A DNA stretch of 7,963 bases, taken from the NCBI GenBank assembly GCA_003661865.1, contig QMWY01000042.1:1-7963 (forward strand). The letters are read 5' to 3'. Source of the DNA: Thermoprotei archaeon (GTDB lineage Archaea; Thermoproteota; Thermoprotei_A; Sulfolobales; Ignisphaeraceae). Shown here piece by piece: positions 1 through 5,004 of this stretch. The translations under genes were made by a program, and so were the position numbers. The notes below the pieces were generated by a model. The model searched no databases and had not been told where the DNA came from. It worked only from the letters and a program-made list of their open reading frames with translations. Within the stretch, counting starts at the first letter, position 1. Every line of letters begins with the position of its first letter.

Positions 1-1268
1 CCGATCCAGGTTCCCGTAGCTAGCGCATGCCTTATCCTCTCGGTAATTATGTCACTCCTGACGAATAGCGATAGCCCCAGCCTCTTGTCGCGTGTACGGG
101 CACGCTCAAGCTGGTACCTGAAGTCCCTTATGAAGCTCCTGAACGCAACCCTGAATAGGATCGCGAGCATCTCTCCCGCTAGCTTAACCCTCTTGTTGGC
201 GTAGTGGTCCTTATCATCGGGCTTCCTACGCCCCAGCATCAGCTCTATGAGCTTCGCCGCCATCTGCCCTAGGAACAGGGCCTTCTTGAGCCTATCCTCG
301 GGCTTCGTACCTATGTGCGGCAGGAAGTACCTATCCAGTACGTACTTAGCACGCTCGATCCTACTCTCGCGCACCTGCCCTATCGCTATCCTAGCCCCTA
401 TGAAGTCTAGGGCATCTTCAACAGTCGATATAGCTCCTGCTTGGGCAAACGATGGGAGTAGCTCCTTCTGTATCTCTGGGTCCGGCGAGACAGCATAGAC
501 TATATCGACATCGCGCTCGAGCCCTAGAGCCCTCATAAGTATTACAAACGGGATCTTCCCGGGGACAGCTGGGAACGATACGTGCAGAGTTCCGTCCTTA
601 TGCCTATCTAGTATTATAGGTATTCTATAGCCCGCAGTAGCGGATACCACCTTCGCTGTATGAGTTATGTTGAGCCCTTCACGCCCATAGTCGACTATTA
701 TCCGGTTAGGGGCTACATCCTCCTGAATGACAATTACTCTCTCAGAACCGTCTATGATGAAGTATCCTCCGGGGTCGCGGGGGTCCTCACCCATCTTAAT
801 GAGCTCCTCCGGGGTCATGCGCGACAGCGGGTCCTTCACCGACTTGACCATTATCGGTATATCGCCTATGTACACCTCAACAGGGTTTGAGGCGATCCCG
901 TTCTCGTATTGCACCAGCGTTATGTATAGGGGAGCGGCATAGGTCAGGTTCCTATGCCTACACTCCATAGGCGTTATATTGCGGTTTACGCTTCCATCGA
1001 CCTCCTTTACCTGCGGGTCGCCTAGCCTGAAGCCCTTTATAACGATCTTTAGCCCCGGTATCGAGGTCTCTATAACAGACTCCTCCCTTATTATCTCCCC
1101 AAGCATCTGTGTTATGAACCGGTTGTATGAATCTATGTGATGCCTAACCAGCCCACGCTCCTCAAGGAAGCTCTTTAGAAGAGCCCATCTATCCTCATGA
1201 CTGAGCTCTGCACCAGGGGATGGGTGCGCCCTGGGAAGGGGTTCGAAACGAGCCTTTATCCCTGACAA
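1..1268 (-). CDS. rpoB: DNA-directed RNA polymerase subunit B (RpoB), N-terminal part, cut by window edge
   Basis: Second-largest catalytic subunit of archaeal RNA polymerase (bacterial beta / eukaryotic RPB2 counterpart). About 422 codons are visible and the gene continues past position 1. In order, the translation contains the N-terminal EDRWALLKSFLEERGLVRHH block, ITPMECRHRNLTYAAPLYI, the VYIGDIPIMVKS block, DPGGYFIIDGSERVIVIQED, NRIIVDYG, the DKDHYANKRVKLAGE block and finally IITERIRHALATGTW at the edge. All are signature blocks of crenarchaeal RpoB. The only usable start upstream of the conserved region is TTG at 1268, six bases after the rpoH stop; it gives about 24 residues before HEDRW, more than I recall for Sulfolobus RpoB. 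An ATG at 1275 overlapping the rpoH stop is out of frame and closes after 26 codons. Co-transcription with rpoH is expected from the spacing and the usual rpoH-rpoB-rpoA1-rpoA2 order. The family call is certain; the start is moderately certain. Confidence 0.97.
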   Translation of the reverse strand, partial: MSGIKARFEPLPRAHPSPGAELSHEDRWALLKSFLEERGLVRHHIDSYNRFITQMLGEIIREESVIETSIPGLKIVIKGFRLGDPQVKEVDGSVNRNITPMECRHRNLTYAAPLYITLVQYENGIASNPVEVYIGDIPIMVKSVKDPLSRMTPEELIKMGEDPRDPGGYFIIDGSERVIVIQEDVAPNRIIVDYGREGLNITHTAKVVSATAGYRIPIILDRHKDGTLHVSFPAVPGKIPFVILMRALGLERDVDIVYAVSPDPEIQKELLPSFAQAGAISTVEDALDFIGARIAIGQVRESRIERAKYVLDRYFLPHIGTKPEDRLKKALFLGQMAAKLIELMLGRRKPDDKDHYANKRVKLAGEMLAILFRVAFRSFIRDFRYQLERARTRDKRLGLSLFVRSDIITERIRHALATGTWI

Positions 1269-1274
1269 GGCTCA

Positions 1275-1529
1275 TCAACCCGGAACAACGTATCTATAAA
1301 CAATGATCTCTCCTGCTGTAGGGCTCTTTCTAACTATTTTAATCACATCGCCTGGTCTCGCACCTATAGCCCTGACCACTGGGTCCGACGACCTTATCCA
1401 TGGAAGCTCCTCAGGCTTTATCCCGTAGCGCCTCAGCACCTCTGCCACCTCCTCTGGAGAGGCTATCTCGTGCTTGGGCACTAGTTCGTGCTCCAAGATC
1501 TTCTTTAGCATATCACGCGAAAGCGACAT
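1275..1529 (-). CDS. rpoH: DNA-directed RNA polymerase subunit H (RpoH, RPB5 C-terminal-like)
   Basis: Small non-catalytic subunit of archaeal RNA polymerase, matching the C-terminal assembly domain of eukaryotic RPB5. It is 84 residues, the usual length for the archaeal protein. Diagnostic blocks are HELVPKHEI (residues 14-22), RRYGIKPEELPWIRSSDPV in the middle, then AIGARPGDVIKIVRKSPTAG. ATG at 1529 is preceded by purine-rich AGGGT and GGGGGT stretches that could serve as Shine-Dalgarno sites. It is the first gene of the polymerase operon: its stop is followed by a second in-frame stop (TGATGA) and then the TTG start of rpoB. Nothing is odd about the protein. It lies divergent from the tRNA-Lys gene, and the 126-base space between them holds at least one TATA-like element that could serve both. 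Confidence 0.97.
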   Translation of the reverse strand: MSLSRDMLKKILEHELVPKHEIASPEEVAEVLRRYGIKPEELPWIRSSDPVVRAIGARPGDVIKIVRKSPTAGEIIVYRYVVPG

Positions 1530-1584
1530 GTAGACCCTGCACCCCCATTGGCAGTCTGAGGCTAACTTCTGCGAAAGGTGAGTA

Positions 1585-1592
1585 AATAGGTG
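1585..1592 (-). promoter_or_regulatory. Possible TATA box for the rpoH-rpoB operon
   Basis: On the minus strand this reads CTATTTAC, an AT-rich stretch whose expected initiation point, about 25 bases downstream (near 1562), leaves a leader of roughly 33 nt before the rpoH ATG. A competing and more TATA-like element lies at 1621-1628 and would give a leader of about 68 nt. The sequence alone does not decide between them. Confidence 0.3.
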
Positions 1593-1620
1593 TTACCCAC
1601 AGACACCACGTCTGAGAAGC

Positions 1621-1628
1621 TTAATAAA
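1621..1628 (+). promoter_or_regulatory. TATA box for tRNA-Lys, possibly bidirectional with rpoH
   Basis: TTAATAAA on the plus strand is centred about 31 bases before the first base of tRNA-Lys, so transcription would start a few bases upstream of the mature 5' end, as usual for archaeal tRNA genes. Read on the minus strand the same bases give TTTATTAA, also an acceptable TATA element, pointing toward rpoH. The TATA role is inferred from sequence and spacing. Confidence 0.6.
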
Positions 1629-1655
1629 CCCAATTCCCAGATGAGAAGGTATGGC

Positions 1656-1757
1656 GGGCCCGTAGCTCAGCCCGGTAGAGCGGCGGGCTTTTAACCCGTA
1701 GAGCAGCGCCCCTAAGCTGCGCGGAGGTCCCGGGTTCAAATCCCGGCGGGCCCGCCA
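1656..1757 (+). tRNA. tRNA-Lys (anticodon TTT) with a 25-nt intron in the variable region, CCA encoded
   Basis: The cloverleaf folds cleanly once the intron is removed. Acceptor stem GGGCCCG (1656-1662) pairs with CGGGCCC (1747-1753), followed by discriminator G and encoded CCA. The D stem is GCTC/GAGC (1665-1668 with 1678-1681). The anticodon stem is GCGGG (1683-1687) with CCCGT (1695-1699). Loop CTTTTAA carries anticodon TTT at 1690-1692. The T stem is CCGGG/CCCGG (1730-1734 with 1742-1746) with loop TTCAAAT. Between the anticodon and T stems lie 30 bases where a class I tRNA needs five; the excess is a predicted bulge-helix-bulge intron. Removing 1702-1726 leaves variable loop AGGTC. The gene has its own TATA element upstream and sits divergent from rpoH. 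Confidence 0.95.
1702..1726 (+). other. Non-canonical tRNA intron at position 45/46 of tRNA-Lys
   Basis: The predicted splice motif: exon bases 1696-1699 (CCGT) pair with intron bases 1721-1724 (GCGG, one G-U pair) as the central four-pair helix. Bulge AGA (1700-1702) is cut AG|A and bulge AGG (1725-1727) is cut AG|G. The inner intron helix is GCAGC (1703-1707) with GCTGC (1716-1720), with an eight-base loop. An outer exon-exon helix is not evident, so this is a relaxed form. The central helix uses bases that also form the anticodon stem, so precursor and mature folds exclude each other. The length of 25 is firm; because AG is repeated at both ends, the same mature RNA would also result from cuts one or two bases earlier. 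Confidence 0.85.
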
Positions 1758-1791
1758 CAACAAGACCTCCCATCCCCAAGCCACATTATGC

Positions 1792-1798
1792 TTATAAG
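1792..1798 (+). promoter_or_regulatory. TATA box for tRNA-Met(CAT)
   Basis: TTATAAG is centred about 35 bases before the tRNA 5' end. With initiation about 25 bases downstream, the primary transcript would carry a leader near 10 nt, to be removed by RNase P. The element lies in the 72-base spacer between the two tRNA genes, suggesting separate transcription. Confidence 0.6.
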
Positions 1799-1829
1799 TT
1801 CAGCACCTAGAGGGGTAATCACTGGAGGT

Positions 1830-1924
1830 GCCGCCGTAGCTCAGCCTGGTCAGAGCGCCGGACTCATACGGGTAGCCCCTGGGAGATCCGGTTGTCGCGG
1901 GTTCAAATCCCGCCGGCGGCACCA
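1830..1924 (+). tRNA. tRNA-Met-type (anticodon CAT) with a 17-nt intron, CCA encoded
   Basis: Acceptor stem GCCGCCG (1830-1836) pairs with CGGCGGC (1914-1920), discriminator A, encoded CCA. The D stem is GCTC/GAGC (1839-1842 with 1853-1856), the anticodon stem CCGGA/TCCGG (1858-1862 with 1887-1891), and the T stem GCGGG/CCCGC (1897-1901 with 1909-1913). Anticodon CAT is at 1865-1867. The intron follows position 37, the canonical site, and its removal gives loop CTCATAA. The G1-C72 pair and the lack of the GGG/CCC anticodon-stem pairs argue against the initiator tRNA. Elongator Met is the most likely identity. Ile2 with a modified (agmatidine) wobble C reads the same CAT in DNA and cannot be excluded. 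Confidence 0.94.
1869..1885 (+). other. Canonical 37/38 tRNA intron, 17 nt
   Basis: A textbook bulge-helix-bulge forms. Outer helix: the anticodon stem. Central helix: CTCA (1863-1866) with TGGG (1880-1883), one U-G pair. Three-base bulges TAC (1867-1869, cut TA|C) and AGA (1884-1886, cut AG|A). Inner helix: GGG (1870-1872) with CCC (1877-1879), closed by a four-base loop. This fixes the intron exactly. At 17 nt it is near the small end for archaeal tRNA introns, with only a three-pair inner helix. Confidence 0.93.
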
Positions 1925-2068
1925 TGCCTCACTACACAGTCCCCCTACCACCCCTTATTACCTATGTATTAACTCACAGCTCCTCTTGTAGAGGGTGAAG
2001 CTCCTCAGCATCCCTATGGAGACGTACCGTAGAATGAGACGTGACCTTATTTATCAATTGTAAACGGT
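1925..2068. other. Intergenic spacer, no gene recognised
   Basis: Space between tRNA-Met and the ferredoxin 3' end. Neither strand gives a convincing coding frame, tRNA fold or C/D-box pair. The right half is AT-rich (around 2047-2066) but no gene follows it that would need a promoter there. Confidence 0.6.
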
Positions 2069-2081
2069 AAAAACGCTTTTT
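2069..2081. terminator. Likely bidirectional T-tract terminator after the ferredoxin gene
   Basis: AAAAA-CGC-TTTTT gives a run of five T on each strand. On the minus strand the T run begins about 33 bases past the ferredoxin stop codon, fitting archaeal oligo-T termination. On the plus strand it would stop read-through from the tRNA-Met gene. The role is inferred from sequence and position only. Confidence 0.5.
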
Positions 2082-2105
2082 CTATACTACATCCGCTTCC
2101 AGAGG

Positions 2106-2351
2106 TTACTCCTTGACCTCCTCGATTACTATAGACGCCGTAGGGCACGCGTCCGCGGCGGCCCTAGCACAGTCTATGAGGTCATCACCTATTATACCCT
2201 CCGAGCGGCTCTCGGAGTCTTCAGTTCTGAAGCTCTCTACGATCCTGCTCTTCCCCTGCTCATCCATCTCGAACACTTGTGGACATAGCGACCAGCACAC
2301 GCCATCAGCTATGCATGTCTCCTTGTTTATCACGACCTTATACTTGGCCAT
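2106..2351 (-). CDS. Single [4Fe-4S] ferredoxin with an Asp cluster ligand
   Basis: Small soluble cytoplasmic electron carrier of 81 residues. The cluster motif is CIADGVCWSLCP: Cys13, Asp16, Cys19 near the N-terminus and Cys69 (DACP) near the C-terminus. This is the Pyrococcus furiosus pattern, in which Asp replaces the second cysteine ligand. Cys23 and Cys61 match the two cysteines that form a disulfide in that protein. Relative to the P. furiosus protein as I recall it, about ten extra residues (roughly 42-55, acidic and Ser-rich) sit before the second helix. ATG at 2351 was chosen because GGGTG (2358-2362) lies six bases upstream and MAKYKVVINKETC starts like other ferredoxins; a longer frame from 2408 adds an unrelated Cys-rich stretch. 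Partner oxidoreductase is unknown. It lies 93 bases downstream of the UxaA large subunit on the same strand but appears to have its own promoter. Confidence 0.93.
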   Translation of the reverse strand: MAKYKVVINKETCIADGVCWSLCPQVFEMDEQGKSRIVESFRTEDSESRSEGIIGDDLIDCARAAADACPTASIVIEEVKE

Positions 2352-2388
2352 ACATAACACCCTTATACAGCATCGAGACCACTGATAG

Positions 2389-2397
2389 AAATACTTA
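2389..2397 (-). promoter_or_regulatory. Putative TATA box for the ferredoxin gene
   Basis: Minus-strand TAAGTATTT is centred about 42 bases before the ferredoxin ATG, predicting a start near 2368 and a leader of about 17 nt that would include the GGGTG ribosome-binding site. It sits between the UxaA large-subunit stop and the ferredoxin, suggesting separate transcription. Confidence 0.45.
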
Positions 2398-2444
2398 GTG
2401 CACATCAACCGATGTTTGTGTTATTGGTCTAGTGGGGAGCGCTT

Positions 2445-3623
2445 TTAGAGCGACGGCAATATCTTATGTATAACAAACTCCGTGTAGTCCCCGAGCTCCG
2501 CACGCGTAGGTTTGCCGCTAGCGACCTCTAAGACAAGTTGCAGCAGCTCCTCCCCCACCTCCTCCACACTCCTACCATTGGTGATTACGCTGCTAGCGTC
2601 GAAGTCTATATCGTCCGACATCTTCTCGTAAGTGTACGGGTTGCCCGTGACCTTGATCACGGGCATCACCGGGTTGCCTACAGGGGTACCCCTACCCGTT
2701 GTAAAGATGGTTAGCTGGACCCCGCCCGCAGCCATACCAGCAAGCGATATCACATCATTACCCGGGGTATCCATCACGAAGAGTCCGCGGCCCTGGACCT
2801 CCTCAGCGTATTCAAGTACATCCTGGATGGTTCTCGAACCACCCTTGATTATAGCCCCCAGAGACTTCTCCTCAATGGTTGTTATGCCGCCCTCTATGTT
2901 GCCCCTCGTAGGCTGAGTCCCGAGGAGGTCTACCCCTACGCTATGGGCAAGCTCGATCCATTTGCGTATAGCCCTAACGAGCTTCTCAGCAACCTCAGGA
3001 CTCCTCGCCCTCTTGATTAGCAGCTCCTCCGCCCCTATCATCTCCGGGGTCTCCGAGAGAATGACAGCCCCGCCCATATCGACGACCTTGTCGGCCACAT
3101 ACCCCGTCACAGGGTTGGCAGCTATCCCCGATGTAGCATCTGAGCCTCCACACTCCACGCCAAGCACCATGGCGGATAGGTCAAAGCTCTCCCTGCGCAC
3201 GCGCGACGCCTCCTCGGCAAGCCTCCTGAGGATCCTCACACCCTTCTCCAAGGCGTGTAGGGATCCCCCGACCTCCTGGATCACTATGAGCTCAACACTC
3301 TTACCAGACCTCGCTATCTCGTCAGCGAGCTTCTCAGCGGGAAGCTCCTCGCAGCCAAGGCTTACGATCAGCACCGATGCGATGTTCGGGTTACGCCCTA
3401 CACCTGCAAGGGTTCTGAAGGTGATCTTTAGGTCTGGCTTCAGCTGCGAACAGCCGAACTGGTTATCGATGTACACCGCCTCCCTTACGCTATCCGCGAT
3501 CCTCCTGGCTACGTGCGAAGCGCATACGACGCTGGGTATCACAGCTACTAGGTTTCTCACACCTACCCTCCCATCAGGTCTTGGAAAGCCCTTGAACTCA
3601 TACCGCCTCTCAGCCACCGCCAC
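2445..3623 (-). CDS. UxaA/GarD/SuyB-family lyase, large catalytic subunit
   Basis: Large subunit of the altronate/galactarate dehydratase family, which also includes (2R)-sulfolactate sulfo-lyase SuyB. These enzymes remove water (or sulfite) from sugar acids or sulfolactate and depend on a metal. At 392 residues it matches the catalytic part without the SAF domain. Family blocks: GFPRPDGRVGVRN (12-24), FGCSQ (56-60), SLGCEE (88-93), VECGGSDATSGIAANPVTG (156-174), GGITTIEEKSLGAIIKGG (245-262), MDTPGNDVISLAGMAAGG (284-301) and FTTGRGTPVGNP (307-318). In the bacterial enzymes the last block usually has FGCKPAP; here Cys is replaced by Asn317. The start is GTG at 3623, overlapping the small-subunit gene by 14 nt, so translation is probably coupled; GTG at 3617 is an alternative. 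The family call is strong. The substrate cannot be read from the sequence. Confidence 0.93.
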   Translation of the reverse strand: MAVAERRYEFKGFPRPDGRVGVRNLVAVIPSVVCASHVARRIADSVREAVYIDNQFGCSQLKPDLKITFRTLAGVGRNPNIASVLIVSLGCEELPAEKLADEIARSGKSVELIVIQEVGGSLHALEKGVRILRRLAEEASRVRRESFDLSAMVLGVECGGSDATSGIAANPVTGYVADKVVDMGGAVILSETPEMIGAEELLIKRARSPEVAEKLVRAIRKWIELAHSVGVDLLGTQPTRGNIEGGITTIEEKSLGAIIKGGSRTIQDVLEYAEEVQGRGLFVMDTPGNDVISLAGMAAGGVQLTIFTTGRGTPVGNPVMPVIKVTGNPYTYEKMSDDIDFDASSVITNGRSVEEVGEELLQLVLEVASGKPTRAELGDYTEFVIHKILPSL

Positions 3624-3915
3624 ACACCGATCTGATTGTGCTTAGGCTCTCCAAGTTATGTAGGTGTACATGCTCACCGACCCTGATGTCGCGCTTAGCC
3701 CTGCCTATGGGGTACCCGTACTTCACCACGTAGCCACACCGGGGAATGTCCCTAATGGCTATCTTGTGCCCGAAAGGTATCTCGTCCCTAGCCCTGATAA
3801 CGAGCTTCTCCACACCTCCCCTGACCTCTACCATGTCCCCCGGCTCCAGCTTAGTAAGGGCCACAGCAACGTTGTCCCGGGGGTTTAGTAGGAGGGCCCT
3901 CTTCGTATGCTGCAC
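3610..3915 (-). CDS. UxaA-family small subunit, SAF domain
   Basis: A 101-residue SAF-domain protein corresponding to the N-terminal domain of UxaA/GarD or to the separate small subunit SuyA. Visible blocks are LNPRDNVAVALTKLEPGD (10-27), EIPFGHKIAIRDI (45-57, with the conserved GHK), VVKYGYPIGRAKRDI (63-77) and GEHVHLHN (80-87). This domain forms a lid or binding part of the two-subunit lyase and is expected to complex with the product of the overlapping downstream gene. GTG at 3915 has AGGGGA (3921-3926) five bases upstream. It is the first gene of the pair, driven from the divergent promoter near 3954-3959. The call as family small subunit is firm; choice between dehydratase and sulfo-lyase is open. 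Confidence 0.92.
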   Translation of the reverse strand: MQHTKRALLLNPRDNVAVALTKLEPGDMVEVRGGVEKLVIRARDEIPFGHKIAIRDIPRCGYVVKYGYPIGRAKRDIRVGEHVHLHNLESLSTIRSVCGGG

Positions 3916-3953
3916 GCGAATCCCCTAGAGTAGCGTTGGCGGGAACGGGGGTG

Positions 3954-3959
3954 TTATAG
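3954..3959. promoter_or_regulatory. Shared divergent TATA element between the UxaA pair and corA
   Basis: TTATAG on plus, CTATAA on minus. To the left it predicts initiation near 3931, giving a leader of about 16 nt that includes the AGGGGA ribosome-binding site of the small-subunit gene. To the right it predicts initiation near 3982, about 22 nt before the corA ATG. No other TATA-like stretch is seen in the 88-base gap, so both genes probably compete for TBP here. Confidence 0.5.
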
Positions 3960-4003
3960 CCTAGCTAACAGAGCATGTCTTCGGCGATCGGGGCTGGTCC
4001 CCC

Positions 4004-4963
4004 ATGGTTATGCTGGCCGCCGAGCTCGGGGCGTCTCTCAAGCCCCAGGTTATTACGAGGTCATCGGAGCTCGTAAACCTGAGAAAGCCCCTAGCACTCT
4101 TCATAGCTGGGGAGCACAGCCGTACACTCTCCGACGTGTTCTCGACACTGGGAGTACCCCAACTGGTAGCTAGGCTTGCTCTGAGGCTTACGCAGCTCAA
4201 GAGACCAATATCGATGTTTAGGCATATAGGTTCCGCCACGCTACTCTCAGTGGAGTTCGTAGAGTTCAGCGGTTCTCATCCCGTGACCCATTGCGTATGC
4301 GTTGTCACGGGTCCGGAGTACGCGGTGGTTATCATGCGTAGGCGCGGCGCAGCATTCACCCGCATAGTCGAGAGGGTGTTGTCGGAGTGCTCCTCGGCGG
4401 AGCAGGTGCCGCGCGTGGTTATGGATGCGGCCGTCAATAGCTACCTAGCGGTTCTAGAGGCTATAGAGGAGGATGTTGAGCTCCTCGAGGAGGAGGTTGT
4501 TGCTAAGCCCAGCGATACCATCATGAGGAGGGTCCTGCTCCTCAAGCGTAGGGTGAGGCGCGTTAGGAGGGCTTCGTGGGGGCTGAGGGAGGTCTTGAGG
4601 GAGCTCATCTCCATATCCAGCGAGGATGAGCGTAGGCACCTACGCGATGTACAGGACGCTATACTCGAAGCCGTCAACCTAGCCGAGGTCAACCGAGAGA
4701 GGCTTACGGATATCATAAGCATGTACCTCACGTCGATCAGCATCAAGCTCAACGACATAATGAGGTTCCTGACAGTCATAGGCACGATATTCATACCCCT
4801 CACATTCATAACAGGTATATACGGCATGAACTTTAACACCAAGGTAAGCCCGTGGAACATGCCCGAGCTCAACTACCCCTATGGATATCCCCTCGTACTC
4901 CTAGCAATGCTGGCGATCGCCCTAGGGATGCTCCTCTACTTCAAGAGGAAGGGATGGGTCTAG
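4004..4963 (+). CDS. corA: CorA-family divalent cation (Mg2+/Co2+) channel
   Basis: Membrane channel of 319 residues, the usual CorA length, which works as a homopentamer. A cytoplasmic alpha/beta N-terminal domain (about 1-140) leads into a long charged helical region (about 150-250, rich in Glu and Arg) that forms the funnel. TM1 spans about 252-272 and ends at the signature YGMNF (GMN at 274-276). The short external loop contains the conserved MPEL (286-289). TM2 spans about 295-313 and is followed by a basic tail (KRKGWV), placing both ends inside. ATG at 4004 is the first start after an in-frame stop at 3962; ATG at 4010 is an alternative. Upstream GGGG (3990-3993) is a weak ribosome-binding candidate. 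It is divergent from the UxaA pair; transported ion may be Mg2+, Co2+, Ni2+ or Zn2+. Confidence 0.95.
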   Translation: MVMLAAELGASLKPQVITRSSELVNLRKPLALFIAGEHSRTLSDVFSTLGVPQLVARLALRLTQLKRPISMFRHIGSATLLSVEFVEFSGSHPVTHCVCVVTGPEYAVVIMRRRGAAFTRIVERVLSECSSAEQVPRVVMDAAVNSYLAVLEAIEEDVELLEEEVVAKPSDTIMRRVLLLKRRVRRVRRASWGLREVLRELISISSEDERRHLRDVQDAILEAVNLAEVNRERLTDIISMYLTSISIKLNDIMRFLTVIGTIFIPLTFITGIYGMNFNTKVSPWNMPELNYPYGYPLVLLAMLAIALGMLLYFKRKGWV

Positions 4964-4978
4964 AATCCCTGTAAAGCG

Positions 4979-4986
4979 TATTTTAG
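4979..4986 (+). promoter_or_regulatory. TATA box giving a probable leaderless glycosyltransferase mRNA
   Basis: TATTTTAG is centred about 22-23 bases before the GTG start at 5005, so the predicted initiation point coincides with the start codon. No convincing Shine-Dalgarno site precedes the GTG. Both points fit a leaderless transcript, common for first genes in Crenarchaeota. Confidence 0.55.
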
Positions 4987-5004
4987 ACCCCTTGAAATGA
5001 GTTA

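Noticed and set aside
1200..1275. ATG at 1275 overlapping the rpoH stop as the rpoB start
   Set aside because: Its frame meets a stop after 26 codons; the conserved RpoB residues are in the frame opened by TTG 1268.
1271..1278. TTGATGA as a C box of a C/D guide RNA on the minus strand
   Set aside because: No CTGA D box lies at suitable spacing, and the bases are explained by the rpoH stop and rpoB junction.
1700..1729. Long variable arm making the first tRNA a class II (Leu/Ser-like) tRNA
   Set aside because: Anticodon TTT and the acceptor and D-arm sequence fit Lys, and a precise bulge-helix-bulge explains the extra 25 bases.
1593..1991. Short open frames over the two tRNA genes on both strands
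   Set aside because: They translate the tRNA sequences and have no protein-like features.
2352..2408. Longer ferredoxin beginning at 2408
   Set aside because: The extra 19 residues are unlike ferredoxin N-termini, cover the likely promoter and ribosome-binding site, and the internal ATG 2351 is well placed.
2962..3645. 227-codon plus-strand frame opposite the UxaA large subunit
   Set aside because: It is antisense to a well-conserved gene; its Ser/Thr/Pro/Leu-rich composition is typical of a complement-strand shadow.
4441..4872. 143-codon minus-strand frame opposite corA
   Set aside because: Antisense to the conserved channel helices and the GMN region; Ser/Leu/Arg-rich low-information composition.
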